Notes under the pieces: model-generated
Told to the model about the DNA's origin: nothing
Databases searched by the model: none
What the model saw: only the letters and a program-made list of their open reading frames with translations
Origin: Oikopleura dioica
Taxonomy: Eukaryota > Chordata > Appendicularia > Copelata > Oikopleuridae
NCBI GenBank assembly: GCA_907165135.1
Contig: OU015568.1
Location: 4,286,501-4,350,500 of the forward strand
Reading direction: 5' to 3'
DNA: 64,000 nt
Part shown: positions 54,921-64,000 of the stretch, piece by piece
Layout: each line of letters opens with the position of its first letter
How positions within the stretch are numbered: position 1 is the stretch's first letter
Position numbers and translations under genes: made by a program

Positions 54921-56591
54921 CTAGTGGATTTGCGCGTATCTTGCATCACCAAATAGTTCACCATTCTGAAAGATCATTTGATTTCGACAAAATTTTGCAG
55001 CTTACGAATCTAGTTGCGCTTTTTGGCCGGTTAAATCTCTCTTGCTGAATGTTCATTGAATAACTGGACATGATCGAATAGTAAAAGACCGGCGCGTTCA
55101 CGCAAATTTCACTTTCGAGCATCGACATTATTTCAAATCTGAGGCTTTCGAATTTTTCCCCACAGGAATCTTCGAATTCTTCTCTCATTAGTTGGTCCAT
55201 CTCGACTTGCGAAACAATCGGGATCAGTCCTTTTCGCGCGAAGGATTTGCCGACGCCTTCAATCAGCGAGATCTCAGACGGAGGAGCGGCAATGTAAATG
55301 AAGTCGAATTCCTCTTCAAGACTGGACAGGTACGCCTCGATCTCATCCGAAAGCTTCTCGGAATCGCGCATGATCTCGAAGTCTTCGCAAATTTTAAAAT
55401 CCGGTCTTCGTTTGCACTGCTCTTCTTTCCAGTCTTTTTCGTCGTATCGCCAGTGGACGGCCATGAAATGAGGTGATTCTTTTTCTCCGCCGTATTTTCG
55501 GATGAATCTTTCGACGATTCTTTTGATGTGTTTTGGTCGTTCAGTGTGTCTTAAATATTCTTTTAGACAAGACCTCAAGGACCTCCCACCCCCGTTTTCC
55601 GGGGGCCAAATAAAACATCAATAACTTACTGTACGATGTCTCTTGCGATTGCCCCATCTTCAGTTGGATGTCTAACGAGATGCATTAGCTGAACACTTTC
55701 GTAGGGAAATCCCGTCCCTGCGCATTTCGTCCCCTCTTCTTTTTCGAAAAGTCTTTGAACCATACCCTGGCTATTCATCCTCAAAACTCTTCGAATCGCA
55801 AGATCCTTTTCTCGTTCATGGTTTTCTCCATACGCCTCGTCGATTTGTTCCCGATTGGGGACAATTTTATCAGTTTGGGTTTTGTCTTCGCAGATGTTTT
55901 GAGTGTTGAAATTGACTGGTAGATTCATCGCCTCCTGGGTTGCTTGAAGTCGGGGAGGGTTTTCGCCAAAAGGACAAATTACTTGAGCGCGGAAGATTTT
56001 TCTAATCCAGTTGGACACACGCTTGGGGCATCTTTCGTCAAAATGACTTGAAAAGGATCAATTTTTTCAAGTTTCCCAAATGAGGTCTTCAAATAAATCC
56101 TTTCCTGGAATCAGCTCTCTTAATTTTCCGACATCAATTCTTTGCTCAAAATCTACCACGGCCGTATTTGACCCATTCGAAGTCGGATCGCCCCGATCGT
56201 GCTTGAAAAAAGGTGGCAAAATAAGCGTCCTGTTCAGCGCGATTGCCATAAAGATTGTTTCCCGAAGCGAGTAGATCTGGTTATTCGGCCCTCGTGAGAC
56301 AAAAGCAGTTATGAATTTGTCCGGATCGAGTTGGTATTTTGGCTGGATTTCGTTTTCCATCGAAAATCCGACATTCAACCGGCAAAACTGGTCGTTTTCT
56401 TGGCTCATGATTTTCATCTGTTTCTCTTCCAGCGTTATGGACAGCATCGCATTCTGATCTTCTTTAATTTCTTCAACTATTGCGTTTCTTCTTTCTCTCT
56501 CTGTCTTCGGAATAATCCGTCTTCCGAAGAAAAAGCAAAAAATGCAAAAACTCAGTAGTGCTGCGAAACGTGTTTTGTGGATAGTCTTCAT
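54921..56591 (-). CDS. O-fucosyltransferase-like type II membrane protein
   Basis: The start at 56591 gives a short cytosolic Lys/Arg stretch and a signal-anchor (FAALLSFCIFCFFFG), then a Glu-rich stem. The catalytic domain opens FITAFVSRGPNNQIYSLRET.FMAIALNRTLILPPFFKHD, as in GDP-fucose O-fucosyltransferases (G..NQ....E.......NRTL.LP). Later exons give HFMAVHWRYDEKDW, FDFIYIAAPP and SMLESEICVNAPVFYYS..SSYSMNIQQER, matching the nucleotide-sugar-binding half and the C-terminal (E..I......F.....S.S..I...R) block. The last exon adds NGELFGDARYAQIH. Exons are about 56591-56075, 56050-55625, 55580-55000 and 54960-54921. The first two junctions need non-canonical sites. It acts in the Golgi or ER lumen; the acceptor is unknown. 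Confidence 0.8.
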
Positions 56592-56814
56592 CTTCCTGAA
56601 TTGAAAAATTATAAAAATGATGGTTTTAATACTGCACGAAAAAGCCTCTGGTCAAATTCTTTTCGTGAAAGTTGATGTTGCCGTTCAAGCAAGTCACTTG
56701 ATAAGACAACGACAATATAAACGATCACGCGTTCCAGTATAAACAACAAGTCTCGTAACATATGTTTTGTCTCATAACATGAACACGGAATACTATTCAA
56801 AGTCAGCTCCAAGT

Positions 56815-57269
56815 GGGTGGCGGGCGGCCAGGTTCACAATCGGTTGGTTCACAATGTTGTGAACCTGGTTCACAATTTCGGTCAAAAAAGTGACTCAAAT
56901 AAATCGGTTGTAGAGAAAGCTCATACCGTCAAACATGAGTTTTTCTATGAAATCAGGCGCGGAGCGGTCATATGTGGTCAATCTTCGGGGTATAGAAAAC
57001 TGTTTCTCCCTAAACCTGCTCCTAACCCGGGGACTTCGCCCCCCGGGACCCCCCAGATAAAAAAGTACACAGTTCCTAACCCGAAGGCCTAATCCAGGGG
57101 GCTTCGCACCCTTGGAACCCCCCCTAACACTAACATTTAGCCCGGTTACGTAACTTACCCCGAAGATTGACCGCCTATGTCGCGCGCAGCGCATACAGAC
57201 ACCTGATTTCGTGCTTTTAAAAATTTTGTGAACCGGGTTCACAATTGTGAACCTGGGCGCCCTACACCC
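56815..57269. mobile_element. hAT-like non-autonomous element with GTTCACAA repeats
   Basis: CTCCAAGT is duplicated on both sides (56807-56814, 57270-57277; 8 bp). The termini begin GGGTGGCGGGCGGCC and end GGGCGCCCTACACCC, imperfect inverted copies. Inside each end are CAGGTTCACAAT words in both orientations (left 56829-56880, right 57226-57255). The middle has two G/C-rich blocks with GGGG.CTTCGCCCC-type inverted repeats (about 57020-57120). It is non-coding. Confidence 0.85.
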
Positions 57270-57277
57270 CTCCAAGT

Positions 57278-58590
57278 TCTTTTTTTTCTCTTAAAATTGA
57301 AAAAACAGCAGAAAAATATTCTTTTACGAAAAAAGGCTATAAATAGCATCTCTTACTTGTTTAAATTCTCTGTTTGTTATCCCTTACCGTGTTCGAAAAG
57401 GCAGTTTAGAATATGAAAAATGTCAAATTACCTTCTTTTTTTATTCAAAATTTGAATTTTTTTCTTCAGACTTTTGTCAAAAATTCGTAAATTTAGCCCG
57501 ATATCCTGTTTTGGAGAATAACATCCGATATACGGCGATATTACGTAGTTAATTTCCGTCGTTTTTGGGTAAAAATAATTTGCCGATAAAAGCCTCTTAA
57601 ATTTTTTTTTCGCAGCGAGGGCACAATTTTGGCAGGTTTTATCTTGCTTTTTAAGATTTCAGACAAAAATTTCTCTCTCTAGGGCCTAGAGTCTAGGCTG
57701 AGAGACCAAAAAAGTTTGCTTCAATAAAGGTTAAGGGTGCGACCTTCGATTTCCCGAACTTGATGCTTGTATAACTCTGAACTGTAAGCTCACGGAATCC
57801 TCAAAAGTGGCCCTAACGTAGATCAATACTGGAACTAAAATCTGTCAGAGCTTTCTTTTGAGTAATCGACAAAAAGCCGTGTGAAATTTCACTCAAAATA
57901 GTCAATTATTTGAAAATAGACCATGAAAGGATTCTGAAAAAACTCCGCGGTTTTCAGGAAATATTTGACTCAGCTCGATAGCTTCGTACTTAATCGAACT
58001 TACATATAAATATTTATATTTGATACTATAAACAGCACTCAATAATCAGCAAAGCTGTTCCGCTCCTGCCATTGATATCATATTTGTTATTATCTTATTG
58101 TTAATTGCAGACTTACTTGAACCTCTGCGTTGCGATTCAGAAGTCTATATTTCTCTTTTTTCCTTTTTTCGCTGTTCTTAAAAATAGACTTATGAAATGA
58201 AGACAATCGAAAGTTTCCATCGGGGAAACATATAACAAGGCCTATGTCATAACAGAGGTAGACGGCCCGAAAAAGTTGGAGAATGTTCCCAATACAAATA
58301 TACTCGCGTTTTGAAACGATGGAACATCAGTGTCGAGGTGTTCATTTATACCATATCTCTTACACCGAATCCTTAATTCGAATCTAATTATGAGATCATA
58401 AAATGAACATTCTAAACTCATCTAATACGGGTAGTATTGGATCTTCCGAAGTCCAAGTCTTATGTCGGAAAATGCTCTATTACGAGAATCTGCATTATAA
58501 ATTTGTCCAAAACGTCATTGCCGATTTGGCGTAAGGCCGATTCACCGTAGTTATGGTTGACCGGAGACATAATCCTCGTCGCGAAAGTGC
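57278..58590. other. No gene recognised
   Basis: This stretch is A/T-rich. A short frame at 58403-58534 starts with ATG (MNILNSSNTGSIGSSEVQVL), but I found no exon to join to it. It may be an upstream exon of the next gene. Confidence 0.35.
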
Positions 58591-58619
58591 ATGAGTAGAA
58601 AGCAAACTAATTGTCTATT

Positions 58620-59985
58620 TTTAATAAATTCCTGCTCCCCTAGTGTCGCCGCCTGTAATTATGTCGTTGAGGAGTCGGCATGGGTTTACGACTTTGGCGT
58701 GTGCATCCACCGGCTCATGATCATCGAGCTTCATTGCTGCACAGAGACTTCAACGACTCGCCGCTTCAATGATAAAGTCGATCGCGACTTTTTCGGCGCT
58801 TGCCGCAGTCGCCAGGGCTCAGGAAAGGTTTTCAGAAGCTGTCTAAGTTATCTCTTCATAGGATTGAACAAGTGGATTTTAAGGGTGAGGAGACCCTTGA
58901 AAAGTCTTCAAAGAATGACAACCTAAAAAGACATACCCGTATCCCTCCTTAACTCCTACCGGTGATCAATGGACGGCTTGGTCCGAGTGGGCTGGCTGCG
59001 ACAACCTCTCCCTTGAAGACTTCTGCTCTTTTCCGGACAACTATCTGGCGAACAGCGTAAGATACAGAGAATGCCGACTGATCGATAGTGAAGATCATGA
59101 GTGGGATCCCGCCCAGAAGTAAGCTTCTTCTCTTTAGTAACATTTTTATAAGATCATTTCTAGTGCATCACAAGTCCAGCCACCAAAGGGCGACCCCGCA
59201 CAGACATTGAATTTCGATGGCCTCCTGACCAATGGAAAGCAGGAATCCCCCTCGAACAATCCAGTCCTTCGATTCGACTCGCTTGCGATCCTCGATTGGA
59301 GGAGTACATGGCCGCTCCTCCTGCCGGCATGCCTGTTTACAACACCGTCGAAGAGCTTGAAGCTGCCATTTCTACCGACCCCGAACTCTTCCGTCCCTAC
59401 ATTCCAGCTCCGTACAAGCGAATCGTTTTCGAGTTCGCTCTGTGCATCAATGTTCACAAGTGTCCAAAGCCACTTCCGTGGTCTTCCTGGAATTGCCACT
59501 GCCTCGGAACTGGAGAGGATAACACTGAAAACCTCCCCTTTGCGGATGTAACGCCGGCCAGACCACCCGATCACGAGTTCAACTTTGCAAGGATTGGGAC
59601 AGAGACGACGGAATCACTTGCGATTCTGTTGGAAGGAGCATTGCGAATAACCCGCAAAACGGAGGCACTCAGTTCCCGAATCAATGTATAAATACGGTCA
59701 ATACAAACGTCTGGACACAGGAATACTACGGCGCCCAAGCAAGGAAGAACTGGTACCAGCAAGTTTTCTTCGGCAACACTAATTCCCGATGGGTTCAAAA
59801 GGCGACGCGAACCGAGACAACAATCTCGATGCCACTTATAGAATCACTCCTTTTGGAGTGAATGGGTATTATGACTACAGTTATGATGTCAACCGCGCAA
59901 GTGATGGCTTCTCAACTCAATCTGGCTACATCAACCAGTGCTTTGACAACAGCAGATATAGCTCGAATACGAATGGCCGTGTGTA
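58620..59985 (+). CDS. Extracellular TSP1-like Cys-rich protein, frame broken near the end
   Basis: The exon at about 58965-59120 reads DQWTAWSEWAGCDN....CSF...VRYRECRL, a thrombospondin type 1-like W..W..W..C..R.REC pattern. It ends in AA|GTAAG. The next exon (about 59161-59549) encodes a Pro-rich region and FEFALCINVHKCPKPLPWSSWNCHC. A 44-nt GT-AG intron (about 59550-59593) leads to DWDRDDGITCDSVGRS. The frame then changes at about 59800 (WVQK to GDANRDNNLDATYRI), where a +1 shift is needed to reach the TAA at 59983-59985. An earlier part (about 58650-58810, ESAWVYDFGVCIHRL) probably belongs too. No signal peptide was found, so the 5' end is incomplete. The make-up fits a secreted matrix protein such as a larvacean house component. 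Confidence 0.5.
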
Positions 59986-61369
59986 AGTCTTAAAACCAAG
60001 CCGGCTTGAGTTCAATGAGACTTCAACAAGTTCGGAAAGCGTAAAATTCACTTCATCACTTCTTCAAACAGATTTCAAAGCAGTTTCATTAACCATATTT
60101 TAGTCGATCCGGAAGAATGTTCGTAAAAATAAGCTTCAATTTATTTAATCGCTCTGCTTTTAGCCGCTTTTTCAAATTAGCCGGCTTTGTTTTTTTACCA
60201 AAAGTTTTTCGGCAACAAATGAAACTTTTAGTTTTACTCCTGGAGAACAGTACGTAGAAAACGATCGTCAAAAGCCAGCCTCTTTTTTAATCCCCTGTGG
60301 ATCTTGAAAATCTTTTTCAAGCTTTTGTTATGTCAAATCAATAATTTAAGTGTTATTATCAAAAATCACTTTGAAATAATCATAAAATTATTAACCTTCT
60401 ATAAGGGATCCCCCGATTTCGTCAACTTTGACTTCGAACTACTTTTTTTAGGGCTGAGCTTTTTACGAGTATGAGGGCTCATTTTCAAGCCCGTTTCTTA
60501 ATGAACAAACTCTAGTACAGAAATTAATTTTCATAAGGGGAAACACCTTGAAAAGACGTGCTGAAAACATTGATACTCGCGAAAAACCCCTTTTTGGGCC
60601 ATTTTCAAAATCGAACTAGTTTTTTCTGCTCTTAGATAGAGCTCTAAATCAATAACAACTTTCTTCCTTGATATCTGATCTCTAGTACAGGCAAGTGATT
60701 CCGTCGAGGATTGTAGAATTTCCCTTAACAAGATGTTTTTTAACTGATTTTTGCCATTTTTTGACTTTCTTTGCTCTCTAGCGCCTTTTAGTGGTTAGAT
60801 ATTTTATTTAATCTTTTTTTTTCTAATTCAGTTTTCTCTAAGCTTTCTAATGAGCCCTTATTCATCTGATTATGTCGACTTTGAAAAGTCGAAAAATCGC
60901 GAATTTTTTTTAAGTAAAATTTTTTGTTAAAATAAGCCATTTTCAAAGCTCTGTCACGGCTTACCACGTGACGGACTCCGTTTGACATAATATATGAAAA
61001 TGATCGCCAGATAACGGAGATTCCAAATATATATGATATATATATGATATATAATATATAGGGTTAACGCAGAAAAAATCACATTCAGTTCTAGTGGGAG
61101 TAAAGGGCTGATTTTTGGAGGAGATGTTCTTTATACACTCAAAAAAACATTTCTGGTCAAAAAAATTATTTTATAAAGCCCCGGGCGATTCTAGAGGCCG
61201 CCGAAAAGTCCGAAAAATCTATTTTCCGAGCGAAGTAAGCTCAAGAGTCGTGAGTTGGCTTAGTCGACGCGCCGTGTCGAGCTGATCATTTTCCAGCAAA
61301 AAAATTTAGTAACGGAGTCCCGGTTGGCCCGCAATCATCATTTTAAAACAATTTTTTTTTGTTTTTACT
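59986..61369. other. No gene recognised; AT microsatellite
   Basis: An ATAT/GATATATA microsatellite lies at 61026-61060. Minus-strand frames at 60089-60271, 60531-60731 and 60788-60988 are A/T-rich and not supported. Confidence 0.4.
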
Positions 61370-61375
61370 AGGAAT

Positions 61376-63962
61376 GAGGTCCTCCGGAGGACTTTTTGCT
61401 GGAAGAATGAGAGATCTTGTGGATCAATCATTCTCATTCATAGAATCTAATGTGCATTGACCAAATTGAAATTATTTTAAAAACTATCGATAAAAACCAT
61501 AACAAGACTTTGAACATGAATAATATATATTTTTATATCGGATGGAGGTGGGAGGGGTTGGGGACGGAACTGAGACTGATCAACTCAGGTTTCCCGGCCT
61601 TTGTCAAGCCCCTTAAATTCAAAAATCAAGGAACGGGGCTGAGACGGCCCGAAGGGCCGTCAAGCCCCTTAAATTCAAAAATCAAGGAACGGGGCTGAGA
61701 CGGCCCGAAGGGCCGTCAAGCCCCTTAAATTCAAAAATCAAGGAACGGGGCTGAGACGGCCCGAAGGGCCGTCAAGCCCCTTAAATTCAAAAATCAAGGA
61801 ACGGGGCTGAGACGGCCCGAAGGGCCGTCAAGCCCCTTAAATTCAAAAATCAAGGAACGGGGCTGAGACGGCCCGAAGGGCCGTCAAGCCCTTAAATTCA
61901 AAAATCAAGGAACGGGGCTGAGACGGCCCGAAGGGCCGTCAAGCCCCTTAAATTCAAAAATCAAGGAACGGGGCTGAGACGGCCCGAAGGGCCGTCAAGC
62001 CCTTAAATTCAAAAATCAAGGAACGGGGCTGAGACGGCCCGAAGGGCCGTCAAGCCCTTAAATTCAAAATCAAGGAACGGGGCTGAGACGGCCCGAAGGG
62101 CCGTCAAGCCCTTAAATTCAAAAATCAAGGAACGGGGCTGAGACGGCCCGAAGGGCCGTCAAGCCCCTTAAATTCAAAAATCAAGGAACGGGGCTGAGAC
62201 GGCCCGAAGGGCCGTCAAGCCCCTTAAATTCAAAAATCAAGGAACGGGGCTGAGACGGCCCGAAGGGCCGTCAAGCCCCTTAAATTCAAAAATCAAGGAA
62301 CGGGGCTGAGACGGCCCGAAGGGCCGTCAAGCCCCTTAAATTCAAAAATCAAGGAACGGGGCTGAGACGGCCCGAAGGGCCGTCAAGCCCTTAAATTCAA
62401 AAATCAAGGAACGGGGCTGAGACGGCCCGAAGGGCCGTCAAGCCCCTTAAATTCAAAAATCAAGGAACGGGGCTGAGACGGCCCGAAGGGCCGTCAAGCC
62501 CTTAAATTCAAAAATCAAGGAACGGGGCTGAGACGGCCCGAAGGGCCGTCAAGCCCCTTAAATTCAAAAATCAAGGAACGGGGCTGAGACGGCCCGAAGG
62601 GCCGTCAAGCCCTTAAATTCAAAAATCAAGGAACGGGGCTGAGACGGCCCGAAGGGCCGTCAAGCCCCTTAAATTCAAAAATCAAGGAACGGGGCTGAGA
62701 CGGCCCGAAGGGCCGTCAAGCCCCTTAAATTCAAAAATCAAGGAACGGGGCTGAGACGGCCCGAAGGGCCGTCAAGCCCCTTAAATTCAAAATCAAGGAA
62801 CGGGGCTGAGACGGCCCGAAGGGCCGTCAAGCCCTTAAATTCAAAAATCAAGGAACGGGGCTGAGACGGCCCGAAGGGCCGTCAAGCCCCTTAAATTCAA
62901 AAATCAAGGAACGGGGCTGAGACGGCCCGAAGGGCCGTCAAGCCCTTAAATTCAAAATCAAGGAACGGGGCTGAGACGGCCCGAAGGGCCGTCAAGCCCC
63001 TTAAATTCAAAAATCAAGGAACGGGGCTGAGACGGCCCGAAGGGCCGTCAAGCCCCTTAAATTCAAAAATCAAGGAACGGGGCTGAGACGGCCCGAAGGG
63101 CCGTCAAGCCCCTTAAATTCAAAAATCAAGGAACGGGGCTGAGACGGCCCGAAGGGCCGTCAAGCCCCTTAAATTCAAAAATCAAGGAACGGGGCTGAGA
63201 CGGCCCGAAGGGCCGTCAAGCCCCTTAAATTCAAAAATCAAGGAACGGGGCTGAGACGGCCCGAAGGGCCGTCAAGCCCTTAAATTCAAAATCAAGGAAC
63301 GGGGCTGAGACGGCCCGAAGGGCCGTCAAGCCCTTAAATTCAAAATCAAGGAACGGGGCTGAGACGGCCCGAAGGGCCGTCAAGCCCTTAAATTCAAAAA
63401 TCAAGGAACGGGGCTGAGACGGCCCGAAGGGCCGTCAAGCCCTTAAATTCAAAAATCAAGGAACGGGGCTGAGACGGCCCGAAGGGCCGTCAAGCCCCTT
63501 AAATTCAAAAATCAAGGAACGGGGCTGAGACGGCCCGAAGGGCCGTCAAGCCCCTTAAATTCAAAAATCAAGGAACGGGGCTGAGACGGCCCGAAGGGCC
63601 GTCAAGCCCTTAAATTCAAAAATCAAGGAACGGGGCTGAGACGGCCCGAAGGGCCGTCAAGCCCCTTAAATTCAAAAATCAAGGAACGGGGCTGAGACGG
63701 CCCGAAGGGCCGTCAAGCCCCTTAAATTCAAAAATCAAGGAACGGGGCTGAGACGGCCCGAAGGGCCGTCAAGCCCTTAAATTCAAAAATCAAGGAACGG
63801 GGCTTCCAGCAGGAAATTTCTTCCAGCTTCCGAGGTCCTCCAAGATCCTCCAAAGGACCACGTGATTAAATTTTATATCAATTTATTATAAACGTCAATA
63901 AAAGTTTTCAAAGAGCTTAATGGATTTGTCTTCCACCAGTTAAAAGTCCTCCGGAGGACTTT
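61376..63962. mobile_element. Terminal-inverted-repeat element expanded by an internal satellite
   Basis: The left end GGTCCTCCGGAGGACTTTTT plus GCTGGAAGA is matched, inverted, by the right end CTTCCACCAG..AAAAGTCCTCCGGAGGACTTT. The end motif AGTCCTCCGGAGGACT is itself a palindrome. Between the ends are a unique part with GTGGGAGGGGTTGGGGACGG (61548-61600), the satellite, and a further CTTCCAGC..GGTCCTCC block at 63805-63845. No transposase is present. The single-unit relative is at 47440-47705. Confidence 0.75.
61604..63804. repeat. 56-bp satellite, about 39 copies, each a strong hairpin
   Basis: The unit runs AAGCCCCTTAAATTCAAAAA, TCAAGGAACGGGGCTGA, GACGGCCCGAAGGGCCGTC. GGGGCT pairs with AGCCCC and GACGGCCC with GGGCCGTC around a GAA loop, so each unit can form a stem of about 14 bp. 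Copies are almost identical; the main variants are 54-55 bp units that lose a C (AAGCCCTT) or an A. Such homogeneity implies recent amplification. The array stops abruptly at GGGGCT/TCCAGC. Confidence 0.95.
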
Positions 63963-64000
63963 CACATTGATAAAAACAAACAAATTTTGAATTAAAAATG

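Noticed and set aside
61450-61698. 82-codon frame entering the satellite
   Set aside because: Its C-terminal part is satellite sequence and the start lies in unique element sequence. There is no supporting motif.

Overview
This is eukaryotic DNA from a compact-genome animal, most likely a larvacean tunicate (Oikopleura-like). The call rests on four observations. Genes are split into many exons by introns of about 40-70 nt. Several introns close the reading frame only with GA-AG (or GC-AG) borders, which are reported to be frequent in larvaceans. The gene set is metazoan: LTA4 hydrolase, LAMMER/CLK kinase, OATP transporters, a ZP-domain protein, an O-fucosyltransferase-like enzyme and a TSP1-like extracellular protein. 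A Ty3/Gypsy LTR element is also present. No tRNA, rRNA or CRISPR was recognised, and bacterial features are absent.

Layout. 1-5.6 kb: a thioredoxin/PDI-like secreted protein running directly into a ZP-domain protein (+), then a Ser-rich Cys/His protein (-). 5.9-21 kb: almost gene-free and full of fold-back elements. These are a 1.88-kb palindrome, a TTAA-bounded 0.75-kb palindrome, TTAA-ended hairpins, an AP-1-like tandem array, and a hAT-like element built of TGTCGCCGAA repeats. 21.3-22.8 kb: a tiny secreted-protein gene and a four-TM membrane protein gene, tail to tail. 23-34 kb: gene-poor, with a GAGCT array, a 19-bp minisatellite, two copies of a CCAATCA-ended hairpin element, a possible one-TM small protein and a degenerate CGACATT array. 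34.5-35.7 kb: two tandem secreted paralogues that differ by one intron. 36.7-41.8 kb: an internally deleted Gypsy element whose 3' LTR is split by a hAT-like element. 42.7-49.5 kb: LTA4 hydrolase and a CLK kinase (both -). The last kinase intron carries a 3.0-kb hAT-like insertion that itself holds a 1.8-kb nested element. 49.8-54.7 kb: a decaying OATP copy (-), a small PLAC8-like gene (+) and an intact OATP (+). 54.9-56.6 kb: O-fucosyltransferase-like gene (-). 56.8-57.3 kb: hAT-like element built of GTTCACAA repeats. 58.6-60 kb: TSP1-like extracellular gene with a frame break (+). 61.4-63.96 kb: a terminal-inverted-repeat element swollen by about 39 copies of a 56-bp hairpin-forming satellite.

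The genes do not form one pathway. The main story is mobile DNA: several families of non-autonomous elements, each with its own short subterminal repeat, sit inside one another, inside introns and inside an LTR. Spliced frames were checked by exon-length arithmetic for the CLK kinase (345 aa), intact OATP (615 aa), four-TM protein (301 aa), Ser-rich protein (380 aa) and the small secreted proteins. Other gene models are approximate and say so.
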